A DNA stretch of 64,000 bases from NCBI RefSeq assembly GCF_905475395.1, contig NC_058339.1, forward strand, positions 16,872,001 through 16,936,000, in the 5' to 3' direction. The notes beneath the pieces are model-generated. The model ran no database searches and was not told the origin of the DNA. It was given only the letters and a program-made list of their open reading frames with translations. How positions within the stretch are numbered: the first letter of the stretch is position 1; the number at the start of each line of letters is the position of its first letter. The translations under genes were made by a program, and so were the position numbers. This DNA is from Chrysoperla carnea (taxonomy: Eukaryota > Arthropoda > Insecta > Neuroptera > Chrysopidae). Of the stretch, positions 20,661-32,992 are shown one piece after another.

Positions 20661-22254
20661 TATTTATATAAAAATAGCTGAATGGTGTTAACAATTTTTA
20701 ACGCTATGACGCTAAATATCTATTTTAGTACTAGGATAGATAATAAACATAAAATTTATTAGACTGTTTTGACTTAAAACGACTAATCAATAATCTTAAA
20801 AAAGATTTCAAGGGGTAGTTATGTCACTATCATTAACATTTTTCATATATTTATTCAATTTTTATCATTACACTATGTATACTTCTTTTTTATTAATCTT
20901 GCACCCGGTGGTTGCAACATTAAACGTGCTATAACTTCATAAATATTAATTTTAGAAAAAAAAGTTAAAAATAAATGTTTTAGGAAATTTGTAGATATAA
21001 AAGTTAAGTTATTATCATTTTCTTGTTAAAACAAATATTATAAGAAAGTTATCGGTCAAATAGTCAAAAATTAAATCGTCATAAGTCATAAACGGTTAGA
21101 GATACAAAAAAAAAAAAAAATCCTTATAAAAAAGGTAGGTATTTTAATTATATACACTAAAGGTTCTGAATATTTTTGGTCTAAAGTGCACGGTTATAGA
21201 AATATAGCCACAAACGGTTTTCCTTAAAATGGAGGCACTTCACCCGCCTATTTTTATAAGGATTTTGTGCATTTACATTAAGTACGTGATACTGAATCTA
21301 TTTAAATAAAAAAAGTAAACCCGTGTAATTTCATGCATTATGGACAAAAGTAACTAGCTTCTATATAACCTGTATTAATGTTGCGGTGTTAACAGTTATA
21401 AATAACTCGACGATATATTCATTCAACGGTTCACACACATACAGTACTATCTCAAAAACAAATGTAATCTAGATAACATTTAAAAAGAAATAAACAAAAT
21501 CGTTTTATATTACTTAAACAAAGATAGAAAACATATACAAGTAAAATATATGCAATAGAACATACGTGACAGTTCTAGAATTTGCTAGACTGTACGGTAA
21601 CAATTGATTGTAACTATATAAACAGCGCACAATGTCCGATACCGTCAGATTAAAATAAAATTATTGTGAACTATATCGTATTTGTATGTAGTTAAAAAAC
21701 TTAACAATAAAAATTCGTAAAAGTATTTGAGTAAAGATAGTTCATTTTTTCATTACGCAAATTTGATTACGTTAAGCCCGCTACAATGTAAATACCACGT
21801 ATATCTATAATGTTACCTAATCACAATCAAACCAAACATTAAATATTTGATTACAGGTAGATGAGAGTGTATATTTATCACATAAATAAATTTATGTAGG
21901 TACGACATATATAGAATATAATATACCTAATAAGTAATTATTTATTTAACGAAAATTTTATTAAATGAAGCATGATTTTCATTTAAATTTCATATTTTGT
22001 AATTTTATTATTTACAAACAGGAAGAGTATGTTTTTGTTTTATAATAATAATAATAATAATCATATAAGGGATATATAGGTATATGTGTTGTATACAATA
22101 TGAAAAACCGATAATATGCGTTAATAAAACATTCTACTATAACAATAGTGAATGTATTTATTGTATATTACATTATAGTCTTTGCAATATAACCCTTTTC
22201 TATTTGAGAATTTCCGCTTCAAGGAAAATGGTTTTGTAAATACTTTTGATGGAA
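20661..22254. other. Gene-free A+T-rich stretch
   Basis: No gene is supported. A short inverted-repeat element is listed separately at 21119-21264, and an ATA microsatellite lies at about 22042-22060. Confidence 0.4.
21119..21264. repeat. Short inverted-repeat element, ~145 bp
   Basis: AATCCTTATAAAAAAGGT at the left is matched by a CCTATTTTTATAAGGATT arm at the right. It is preceded by a run of A. It may be a small MITE. Confidence 0.45.
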
Positions 22255-22937
22255 ATTAACAAAAATTTCATTAAAGTCCAGAATAAATTCACGGCAAACA
22301 TCAAGTATAATGCTTAACAATGAAGAAATTGAACAAGTAGACCAGTTTCAATATTGCGGCAGCATCGTTAACAACTAAGAGGGATCCAATGTAGATGTAG
22401 CTCAAAGAATTAAAAAAGCAAAAGGCGCCTTCGTACAACTAAGAAACATCTGGACATGTAAGGACCTAAGGCTCACGACAAAACTTTTTTTTTCGAATTT
22501 TTGAAACAAATGTAAAGTCAGTACTATTCTACGGTTGCCAAACATGGAGAGTTACTAAAACCATGTCTAGCAAAATACAGACATTCATTAAGAACTGTCT
22601 TAGAAAAATACTAAACATCTTTTGGTCAAATACGATAGACAATGTTGACCTGTGGAAGAAAACAAACCAAACACCCATAACAGACGTCATCAAGCATAGG
22701 AAGTTTGGCTGGATCGGCCATACGCTAAGAAAACCTCTTGAAGACATCAGCCGCCAGACACTCGATTGGAATCCACAAGGCAGGAGAAAACCGAGAAGAC
22801 CTCGCATCACCTGGCGAAGAACCGTAGAAAAAGAGGCAGAACTGGAAGGCAAAACCTGGAATGAAGTCAAGAATCTGGCTAGCAATCGTGTTCGCTGGAG
22901 ATCCTTTGTTGCGGCCCTGTTCCCCCCTAGGGATTAA
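22255..22937 (+). pseudogene. LINE endonuclease/reverse-transcriptase C-terminal remnant
   Basis: Reading through one frame change and stops gives EQVDQFQYCGSIV, DVAQRIKKAKGAF, VLFYGCQTW, then the clean stretch 22563-22937 with KFGWIGHTLRKP, LDWNPQGRRKPRRPR, TWRRTVEKEAE and RVRWRSFVAALF. These are characteristic of the region after the reverse-transcriptase domain in a widespread non-LTR retrotransposon group. The fragment lacks the endonuclease and the catalytic palm. There are stop codons around 22377 and shifts near 22500. The 3' end is at about 22940-22960. Confidence 0.8.
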
Positions 22938-23701
22938 AGGAATTAAGTCAAGTAAGTCATTCTATCTGGTAGGCGGATTTAACGTCCCAATTGTTGTCCT
23001 ATTTGAATGAAATTTGTTACCTCGTTACCTCAGGTGCTCTTGGCTTAAGAATGTTAGGTTTGATAACGAGAATGTTGAAGCGTTTTCAAAGGAAGAACGT
23101 TTCCATGGTGAAACCTTAATTTCTCTAGGTATCATTTTACTTTCTCTTTTTAATCTAGACCGAGATGTTTTCATTAAAAACAAAATTAACATCAGGTTAA
23201 GAGTTATTAACGGTGGATAATTGTGAAATAAAGTTAACATTGAAAATTTAATACTATTTTTTATCAAATTTCAATAAATAATTATGTCAAATTTATTAAT
23301 AAGTTATTTTATTTAAAGGTAGTTGTACTAATTACCTATTTTTTAGAATTACTTAACAAATGATAATTTTATTTTTAATTATTCTTCAGAGGAACTTCGC
23401 TGATTTTACGCAGCTTTTGCGTGACATTGAAAATTTTATAATATATTATATACACATATATGTATGTATCTACTACGGATGCGTGGGTACGTACATATAT
23501 ATACAGGAATATCAGTAAAATTAATCTTTACAAGATGCAAAAAACTTTATGGCGAATACACTCAATGAATATGAAAACAAATTTGGATAATATATCTATC
23601 TAAAAATTAATGTTTAGAGTTAACGGGTTTTGAAATTTATATAATTAAAGGTTTTTTTACATATAAAGTGGAATTATTTGTGGAGGGTGACCAAGGTGAT
23701 C
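22938..23701. other. Gene-free stretch
   Basis: Short open frames occur on both strands at 23014-23267 but neither looks like a known protein and they shadow each other. No repeat structure is visible. Confidence 0.35.
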
Positions 23702-24209
23702 TTAACGATGTTCCAGCATGGTATTTGCAGTTTCTATGTTAAAGCAATGGTACAATTTTTTTTTCGACAGAATTTAACGAAAAATTAAATTTAAGAATTT
23801 AATAATGCTTACTATTAATTCCCAAAGTTTCAGAAATTTTGACCGTTTAAAATGGGAAATAATTATGCCAACGTCCCAATTTCGATCAATTTACGTCAAA
23901 ATTAATATCTCGAAAGTGAAAATTAATTTCTAAATTTTTTTTTTAGAATTGTATTGTATAAACATTTTTTTCTACTTTTTCTTCAATATATAATAATATC
24001 ATAAAAAATAGTTGGAGAGACCGGACATTTTACATGCTTTAAATGGGACATGAACCTCAAAATCGCGAACTTTGTCTTTAAATATCTCGCGATCTAAACG
24101 GTCAAAAATTATGAAATTTTAGGAATTCATAAATAAAGCTATTATAAACCCGAGAAAAAAAATTCGGCCAAATCTGTCGAAAAGTGATTTCATGCTGGTA
24201 CTACCTTAA
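23702..24209. mobile_element. TTAA-flanked MITE, copy 1
   Basis: TTAA at both ends (23702-23705 and 24206-24209) encloses terminal inverted repeats TTCCAGCATG and CATGCTGGTA. Internal matches such as TTTTGACCGTTT and AAACGGTCAAAA extend the palindrome. TTAA duplications are typical of piggyBac and Kolobok groups. Confidence 0.65.
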
Positions 24210-26593
24210 ATAATAATTTTGACATAAGATATTTCTATTGGAGTGAGAGAAAATGCGATATCTCACAAAGAGAGAAAAGATAAATGTTTTTGCAGGAACG
24301 TTACCAGTTATACAATTCAATATGCCAAGTTGTACAATTTTGGATTTGACTTAATATTCGTCAAAAACTCAAATCTTTTATTCGTATTCGTTATAGGGCG
24401 CTTATAGCAGACTTCAAATAAGAAAATAATATTTTTTGGCTAAAAATACTGAGAAATATTGATATTTAGTTATTCTATTTTAAGGTTCATTTCCATTTCC
24501 ATTATAGTTAAATGTGGGTATAAATACGAAGTGTCTCAAAACTGCACGGCCCTATTTTGGGTGCGTTAAAAGTTAAACATATGCCCAAAAATAATTCTTT
24601 ACTGAGCTACAAAAGGTTAAAAATAAGCACGGAATCATGTAGGCGTTGTTTAAGAAGTTTTTAAACAATAAGTGGATATTGTTACTTGTTGGAGAAAAAT
24701 TTGTCAATTATTAATAAGCACTGCTTGAGTAAGATCCCAATTTTATTAGTTCTTGGTGTAAGTGAACACCGTGAGTGTTTAATACTTCATATAACTATGG
24801 GAGATTTTTCAATTTTACCGAACAAACAAACATTGACAAACTGTATTGGCAGGGAGCATAGTAGATGTAGGGGACAGTTAAATCGACCGCAGCGCTGTTA
24901 CTAGCGCCTAAACGGATGAACCGATTTAATTTTTTTTGGTTTCGTTTAAAAGGTTATTTAACGGACAGTTTTAGCTTTGTTTCCAGTGTGAACTTAGAAT
25001 TCCGTACTTGAAAAAACTAAAAAATTGGCGATGATCTTCAAAATCGATTTATTTTGGAAAAGGCATGACATATAATTTTAACATATAAATAATTACTATG
25101 GAAATGAATGGTCAAATAAACCTGGCTCAATTCATTTTGAAAAGTGAAATGGTAAAATAATTAGGTAATTCAAAACAATAATTTAAAAGAACAATGTCAA
25201 CTCCAATATTTCAATTTCAATTAAAATATTTCGTAAAATTTGTCCCAAAAAATGATAGCTCTCTTAGTATCCTTTTCATCTCATCTGATGTCCTTGACCA
25301 GCACTTTGATATTGATTTAAGAAGGACTGTTATAAGTTTAAAGTGTTTATCTGTGCGCCTGTGTGTTTCTCAGTACCATCGTAACCCCTAAACGGTCGAA
25401 CCGACTCGATTGAGAACATTTTATATAGCTAAGTTTCCAAAAATCGATTTACAAGGAATAAATCGCATTTGTCGGGGGGTTTTTTCAATTTTGTAAATTT
25501 CACTTGTTTATTAATTTTGAGCTAGAGAACCTAAAATAATTTCGTGAAATTTCGTGCAGTATTGATCACGCTGTACAATAAATAATATTCAATGTATAAA
25601 TATCGAAAAATATGTCATTTAATATACACTAAATTAGAAAATCTATTACAAATAATATTTATGATGGTTTATGAATTTATACAAGTATTTTTCATCTAGG
25701 TAGATAGATATAATCCCTATATTATATGATATTGGAGGACTGAGGTTCAGCAGCAGCTAGTACAGAAAACCGAGCGACCTACCAACAACAACCTCTACCT
25801 ACACAAAATATTATTATAAATTGTACATAAATAAAATTCATGCATGCATATCTGTGTGTAATCTTTCATTTATTAACAATATATATATATATAAAATAGC
25901 TCAATGATTAATGATCACTTATTTCCTTTTTTTATTTTATAAAATTATTATTTATTCATATATAAATTTTAATTACTTTTAAATAAAATTACTTTATATT
26001 ATATATTGTATTATTATTTATTTTATTATGTGTATTCATTTTTTAATTAATTGTGAACTATTTATATATGTGATATGAATGATGAAATAAGGATATAGCA
26101 ATACATATATATAAAGGTATAGGGGATGTTTGAAAACAATATATAAAAATCTGGTTTAAACACCTAACAACCTCTATATATCGTGGAATCGCGGTAATCC
26201 GACAAACGTTTTGCAAACCGGAGTCGAATTATCGAATTTGTTGGACTATAGAGTACTGTCACAAACCTCCTGTAAATCGGAACATTTTGAAAAACAGTAT
26301 CTTGTAATCCGACTAATTACGTATCCAAGTTATAAGTTAAAGTATGAAGTATAGCGTATAACGTGTGCATACAAACTTGGGACTAAACTTTGAATACCTT
26401 GATTTATTTCATATTTACATGGCATAAAAAAGCAAATTTAACAGCTCAACTCTAAAAATTTAACACCCTAAAGGATATCTACCGATGAAAACGTCTTTTA
26501 TGGGAATATTCTTTTAATAAATTGTATTTTATAACTAAAATTATCAAATAACATAAAAAATTGTCCAAGAAAATTAACTTTATTTAACTCGAT
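24210..26593. other. Gene-free stretch with repeat fragments
   Basis: No gene is supported. Apart from the fragment listed at 24885-25045, a related piece occurs at about 25330-25440 (CCCCTAAACGGTCGAACCGA). 26165-26330 contains CGCGGTAATCCGACAAACG and AATCCGACTAATTACG, which resemble eroded pogo/Tigger-type repeats. Confidence 0.35.
24885..25045 (-). repeat. Fragment of a dispersed repeat, partner at 27770-27985
   Basis: The complement of 27770-27985 matches over CTAAACGGATGAAC, TTTTGGTTTCGTTTAAAAGG, ATTTAACGG and TTCCGTAC. Related pieces lie near 25330 and 32810. No coding frame is present. Confidence 0.55.
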
Positions 26594-27174
26594 CAAGTGA
26601 AAACAAACAATTGACTGAGTTAATTGTTGAAATACCATGTATAGACAGTGTTGATGACCCAATCGTTTGTTTTTTTCATATAAATAAAGAAAGATATCCA
26701 CTCTTAGATAGCCACACACATATAACTGATATTCCCAAATAATGCATACAAAAAAATTTGCACCTAATTTAAGCCCTTGTGGGTAAATAGTGATGTTTAC
26801 GAAAAAATGTTTAAATCAAAAATTGTCTATTTTTTTATAAGGAACATTTTTTACTTTTAAACTTTTGTTCTATCTCTAACGGTTTACAAGATGGGACGTA
26901 CGGATCCAAGATCCAATTGGCCTATGTTGCTCATTTACGAGCTTGACCTCACTTTTTACGACCTGAGCCCGCTGTAAAAATTTCAACTTTTTTCGTTTTT
27001 TAATTATCGTGATGACAGATGAACAGACAGACAGGCGGGCGGGCAACCGGAAATGGACTAATTAGGTGATTTTATGAACACCTGTACCAAAATTTTTTTC
27101 GTAGCATTAATATTTTCAAGCGTTACAAACTTGGGACTCAATATACCTTGATATATTTCATATACATGGTATAA
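26594..27174 (-). repeat. Dispersed ~550-bp repeat, near full length
   Basis: It starts CAAGTGAAAACAAACAATTG and ends at TATACATGGTATA, with the family landmarks in between, including GTTCTATCTCTAACGGTTTA and CTAATTAGGTGATTTTATG. A different middle piece at about 26660-26780 replaces part of the family sequence. Confidence 0.75.
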
Positions 27175-27769
27175 TAATAATTCCAATTCGATGATATCCA
27201 TTTCAGGCGTACATAGTGAGAATCATTAATTCTTAAAACGTAAAGAAAAACTCATAATTAAACTTCCTGGTGTAAAAAATCTCTTACGTGCATATAGAGG
27301 TAGAAAAGCATTTTATTCATATGATAAATCATATAATACTTCCATCATGTGTTTTCATCCGTTAATAATTCATTAATTTAATAGATAATTTTTTATGTAT
27401 AAACCTTTTTTTTTTCATGACCATTTACGATATTTAGAATAAATCAACTTAAAGTGATTTAAATAATTTTTGTGTTTCATAAAACTTTAAGTAGGTATTG
27501 AGTTTAAAAAATAATAAATTTGTCTGTGTATCATTAGATAAAGCTGTTTATATATTTTATTATGTTTGACTTAAATAAATAACTAATAACATGCATTAAT
27601 AGTAGACTGTGGGCACACGGTTTTTTTAAATGATATATGCATACTAGAGATTTCGTTCTTTTACGAGTCAACCAAATATTCCTCTACGATTTATCGAAAA
27701 GGTTGTGTTTTCACATGAGCATAATATACATATAAAATCACTCTCCATTAAATTGCCTTTTCCTTAAAG

Positions 27770-27985
27770 TATTTTGAAGATCGTCGTCAATTTTTTTCGG
27801 GTACGGAACCCTAAATTTTCACTTGAAACATAACTAAGAACACTCCCCGTTAAATTACCTTTCAAACGAAACCAAAAAATAAATATCTGTTCATCCGTTT
27901 AGGTGCTACGATGCCACAAACAGACAGACAGACAGACACACACACATATCGGTCAAACTAATAACATCCCTTTTTTTAAGTTCGT
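27770..27985 (+). repeat. Dispersed repeat with GGTACGGAACCC and CAGA microsatellite
   Basis: It contains CGGGTACGGAACCCTAAA, GTTCATCCGTTTAGGTGC and a (CAGA)n(CA)n run at about 27918-27948. Related fragments are at 24885-25045, 25330-25440 and 32800-32880. The class is unknown; similar motifs are widespread in insect repeats. Confidence 0.55.
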
Positions 27986-28239
27986 TGGTTAAATACGCCT
28001 CGAAACGAATTATAGGTTGTTTCTCAATTCCAACCGCACCTGGCTTCCCATGTTGCTTGGTAACTTAGTACAATATAATTCAGGGAAACTAGTGTAGGAA
28101 ACTTTTTTCTTTTGCATAGCTTCAATTTAAGTATCTATTATATTTTCGGAATGCCAATTACATTTTCGATAAAGAGTAATACCGACTGTTTTCTAGATTA
28201 ATTTGATTTATTAGGTATGTGATTGAAAAAATCACTTTT

Positions 28240-28780
28240 TATACCATGTATATATGAAATATACATAGTATATTAAGTTTAGTCCCAAGTTTGTAACGCT
28301 TAAAAATAATGATGCAAGGAAAAAAATTTTGTCATAGGTGTTCATAAAATCACCTAATTAGTCCATTTCCGGTTGTCCGTCCGTCCGTCTGTGGACACGA
28401 TAACTCAAAAACGAAAAAAGATATCGACCTGAAATTTTTACAGCGAACTCAGGACGTAAAAAGTTAGATCAAGTTCGTAAATGAGCATCATAGGTCAATT
28501 GGGTCTTGGGTCCGTAGGACCTATCTTGTAAACCGTTAGAGATAGAACAAAAGTTTAAATGTAAAAAATGTTCCTTATCAAAAATTGAACAACATTTTTT
28601 CGTAAACATCACTGTTTACCCGTGAGGGTGCCAATTAAGCGGAAATTTTATAAAATGTACTATACTTGATTATCAGTTACGTATGTGTCACATGTTTGTA
28701 TGTGTAATGTAATAAAGAAATCAACACTGACTATGCATGGTAATTTAACAATTAACTCAGTCAATTGTTTGTTTTCACTT
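28240..28780 (+). repeat. Dispersed ~550-bp repeat, full-length copy
   Basis: It runs from TATACCATGTATATATGAAA to GTCAATTGTTTGTTTTCACTT, with the core GTCCGTCCGTCCGTCTGTG and TCAAAAACGAAAAAAGATAT. It is in inverse orientation to 26594-27174, with about 1.1 kb between the copies. Confidence 0.8.
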
Positions 28781-30574
28781 TTTTTTATAATATTCAATAT
28801 AGGTATTTGACTGTGAATATTTGAGATGTAGACAGTTTAAAATGGTTTAAACTCATGGAAGTGAAATTGATTTTATTATTCAGATCAGAATTATAAAGTA
28901 ATTTTATATATTTAACACACATTATTTATATTAAATATTTATCAGGTGTCAATATTAATTTATTTCTGTTCTAATTAAAAATTAACAGGGTATTGTTAAT
29001 ATATTATGAAATTTTTAAATCTATTATCTTCATTGAAAATGTACATTCTAGAACAGATAAAAGGGTCATGGCATTTATCTTTAGTACTTTTGTATCTGCA
29101 ACCGCTTCTTTTATGTTGAAAGTAGCTAAAATTATACCTATGGCAAAAACGTAAGTAGTCAAAATAGCCTTAAAAACCTAAGTTTAAAGCCTAAGAAACA
29201 TTAAAACTAATGTTTTTAGGATTATTTCACATACCATACCTAGTAGTTTGAGTACTGGCACAAGGCTGTCTTTACGGTTGCACTTTGTTGTACCTCTTAC
29301 CAAAAAACATGGTAGAATTAAACAAGGTATGTTCTTGCGCAGGTAAGGGTAGGGTGAGGACATTCTCTCACTCTCGGTAATTTCTCTCGCACGGTACCCA
29401 GTCACCGCCATATTGATTATTATTATTATAATATCGAGTTGTCTCATAAAAAATTTCTTTTGATTGAGTTATCGATTACGTGGCTTATGCAAAAAAAAAA
29501 AAATTCATTGTAAGGAACGATTTTTTCATTACTAAAATCAAGGATTGTTCAAACAAACGTATTCACGTTTTTTACAACATTTGAATCAGGAAGCGGGAAT
29601 AAACTAAGGGGCGTCGACTGCGTACGTGTGCGAACTGAACCAGAACTTGACTGCGTACGTGTGCGAACTGAACCACAAAAAACTGTCAGTTCCTTTCAGG
29701 CTAAGTCGTGGAATGTACAGTTAATTTCTGCCTAAACTCTGTTCATTAAAAAGAATAGACAAAGTTGAGTCAATTTTTAGTCATACCAAGAGAGAGTTTC
29801 AAGTCTTGTGGCTTATCCTTCCAATAGAAAAACTAAGAATAGTTACTACGGTTTTCTGTTTCTATTTTTTGGTATATGTGTCTTGGACTTGGTAAATTTG
29901 TTTTTTGTTTTTGAAAGAGTCAACAGGTCCGTAACATTTGCTAATTTTTACTGCATGACCAATATAGAGACTGAGACTAATAAAACTTATACGTACATTT
30001 TGTATTAAAGACATTAGTACAGATTTCATCATCTTGCCTAAATTGTAACTCAATAGAATATAACAATAATCAAAATGTCATCAACTTTAAATTAATAATT
30101 TTTAATTTAGTTTATAAACTTTATTTATTTAAAACCACATATAATTTGTTTATACAATCAAATGACAAAATAAAGTTTATTATTTATAAAATGCTGCTGC
30201 TTTGCTAAACCAAAGTTGTTGATATTGAAAGTACATATATTACATAAAAACCAAACAATATTCGAAGAAAAGTATAATTAAAATTGTTGATTGAAAACTT
30301 TAAAAGATCTGAGGGAAACAAAATGAGAATGAATCTTGTAAAACGGTATAAACGAATAATTATTGTAATTGTGTTGTGTTTTGTATATATATATATATAG
30401 AAGAGATCGAATTTACAACATAGAAAGTTTTAATCTAATCTATGTGGAGAACCACTCAATTTCTTTTACACAACCGAAACCAATAATAATAATAATAATC
30501 ATCATAAAATACTGTCGAGGGTATAGACTTTGGGGTCTTTGCCTATAGCTTTCTATTTATTAAATTATCGCATT
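28781..30574. other. Gene-free stretch with unexplained GC-richer patches
   Basis: A minus-strand frame at 29184-29447 (MAVTGYRAREITESERM near its start) lies in a GC-richer patch, but it matches no family I know and has no splice context. The direct duplication at 29616-29675 is listed separately. TA and ATA microsatellites lie at about 30387-30401 and 30482-30500. Confidence 0.35.
29616..29675. repeat. Tandem duplication of a 27-bp motif, period 33
   Basis: A 27-bp segment beginning GACTGCGTACGTGTGCGAAC occurs identically at 29616-29642 and 29649-29675, separated by GAACTT. Confidence 0.85.
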
Positions 30575-31205
30575 CATTATAGTAGGGGAGCCTAAGAGGG
30601 AATTTTTGGAACGCGCGTAGAGCAGACGATCAGATTATCTGACTGTCTGCCATACGCGGGCCCCCGCATATTTAGGGCTAATATTTGGTGGAGGTACTAA
30701 GGAAGGGTAGAGGTACTTAATCTGACGCTCTCGAGTTACTACACAAATCTTCCCAAAAGCAACACGAGCTACTTAGATAAGTGCAGGTGAACTTCTTCAC
30801 AATCTCCACAATCTCGAAATTATTAGTGTAGTTCAGTAGTCTAGTCTAACCGGGAAGTTTAAGCTGCTCTGGCTCATCGCTTATAGGTTCAAGGCCTTAA
30901 TTGGCTAAGAATAGCTCTCAGTATAATTCTGCGCACTTTCGCGGAGTGGGAGTTACTCTTTTTCAACTCAGGCGGATCAGCTGACAGACTCATCAAATGC
31001 TGTTAGAAAGGGCGCAAACCTCACCGAGGTAACGGTCCTGATCTGCTAGGGACTTTGGTAGCTAAAATGGAAGACATACTAAAAGTCTTGGCGCTCTAGC
31101 AGTATCCCAGTGGCTAGCCCCATCGTTGGAGGGTGTTATTGGGCGGTGCTTGGCGCTGTGTGACCGTGGGGGTGTATCCAACGGATTCAAGCGACCTCAC
31201 GTAAG
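30575..31205. other. GC-rich island without reading frame
   Basis: About 630 bp are clearly richer in G and C than everything around, with segments such as ACGCGGGCCCCCGC and GGGCGGTGCTTGGCGC. No long open frame is present on either strand and no tRNA or rRNA core is recognised. It could be an untranslated region of a retrotransposon (5' regions of LINEs are often GC-rich), a non-coding RNA locus or a promoter. The sequence alone does not decide. Confidence 0.4.
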
Positions 31206-32992
31206 ATAAATACCAAATACTTGTAGTTCAGTAGCCATTGTAGAAAACATTAGTGTTTCACAATTTATCACTTGGATTTTCGGAGTGAAAACAATATTTT
31301 TCCATCAAAAAGTTAATAATAATACAGAGAGTATGCATGCTAAAGTTGTTTTTCAACTATATATAGAGGCTTTGTATTACGAGCATTGGTTGTAGTGTTT
31401 GATGTCAAATGCAGAATACTGAACGAACAGTTGAGGGTTGAACAATTACTTGTATTAAAAGTTCATATATATCGTATCGTATATCGATAAAATGTTCTTG
31501 TCTGTTTCTTACTAAAGACAATTTAGTTTCCTTTACTTATCTCGTTGTGTAAAGAGAGTACCTATCTTCCAAACTCAACAACAATATGTCGATCAAACTT
31601 AATAAGACTTCCAACAACAACTTCTTCATCATTGTGGTTGTTTAGCATGTGAATATGTCATTTAACTATCAATTTACTTGGTGAACAAATTTATTTACCT
31701 GGGAAAATAATAACGACACTTGTAAAATTTATTTTATTCATATAGGCAGTGAATGGATTTGAGTTTACAAAATTCATGTATCAAAAATTATGAGTCGTAT
31801 AGAATAAGGGTGGCAAACCTTTGTATGACATGGGCCAGAGTAAAAGACTCACATTGGGTTTCAGTCAAATTAGCTCATATTGCCTGATTTTATAGATTTT
31901 GACATCCTGATCAAAAGTCACAACGGGCACGATGATCCAAATTCAAACATTTCGTCGAGTTTTGGACGTTGGATCATAAATAATAACAGTGTAGAGTCAT
32001 TTTTCTCGGTGACTCACGTTAGTTGAGTACTTGTAGTACATATACCAAATCTACAAAATTATCTCAATAGCCAATATTTTAGAATTTGATCAAATCATGC
32101 ATAAATAATTTTCTGGAGCAAAACTTACTTTGAACGCTAACCGTCTTATTTCGCTTAATTGACTCTATTATGTGATGGTACAAATCAAGGAGTGGAATCT
32201 GAAGCGTCTTTTATTCTGTATTCTGTCTATACGAAAGTTACGCGGAAAATATAGGGTTAAAACTGTTTAGTACATGAACAAGTGTTTGTACGACGATATG
32301 GGACGCACATCTTAATTATATTCATTAACTTCGTTATCTATTTAATTAGCTTGCATTATTATATTATTTTTAATTCTTATTTAAAGTCCCGCTTTCACAA
32401 TATTCTTATAACGAATGGCGAGAAGTAAATGAAAATATACCGAATATTATTACAGACCGCATTAAAAAATCACCTCAGTTGACAGTTGAAAGAATGAGAA
32501 AAGTATTCTTATTATTTTCTACGAATTTTGAAAGCGTACGCGATATGTAAAATTTATTTTGTAAGAAATCCAATATAAGCATTTCAAGGCTTATGCATTT
32601 GTCTGTCCAATGTGTTTTTACGCTTTCTCGTACGTGCTTTTTTGACTAAGATACGCGCTGTCGAAGCAATTGGGACCCTATCGAAAATATACTTTTTTTT
32701 AAATGTTTTAATAACCTTATTGTTTTCTTTACATTACACACAGCTTACATTTGCCTCTCGTAGACACAAGTCAAATTTCAAGTTAAATTTAAAAAATTTA
32801 AAAAAACCCCGACAAACTTTTCGGCTACGGAACAAACACAGACAGACATACACACATAGCAGTTAAACTTAATTAATGTTAAAATTAATGCCGGTACTGG
32901 TTCAGGCAACAAAAATATATGTCTTCAAAACTCAACATTATTTCTCACATATCTACAAAAATATGATCATAATTAAAGAAAACAAGACTTAC
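31206..32992. other. Gene-free stretch with transposon fragments
   Basis: 31805-31990 (GGGTGGCAAACC, ACATGGGCCAGAG) resembles one end of a Charlie-type hAT repeat. A plus-strand stretch at 32400-32548 reads NEWREVNENIPNI and KKSPQLTVERMRKVFLLFS up to a TAA. It looks protein-like and may be a transposase or captured-exon relic. 32800-32880 carries a fragment of the 27770-type repeat. Confidence 0.35.

Noticed and set aside
22529..22885. 118-residue minus-strand frame
   Set aside because: It is the antisense shadow of the LINE C-terminal remnant at 22563-22937.
29184..29447. 87-residue minus-strand frame as a gene
   Set aside because: It lies in a GC-richer patch but matches no known family, and no compatible neighbouring exon was found.
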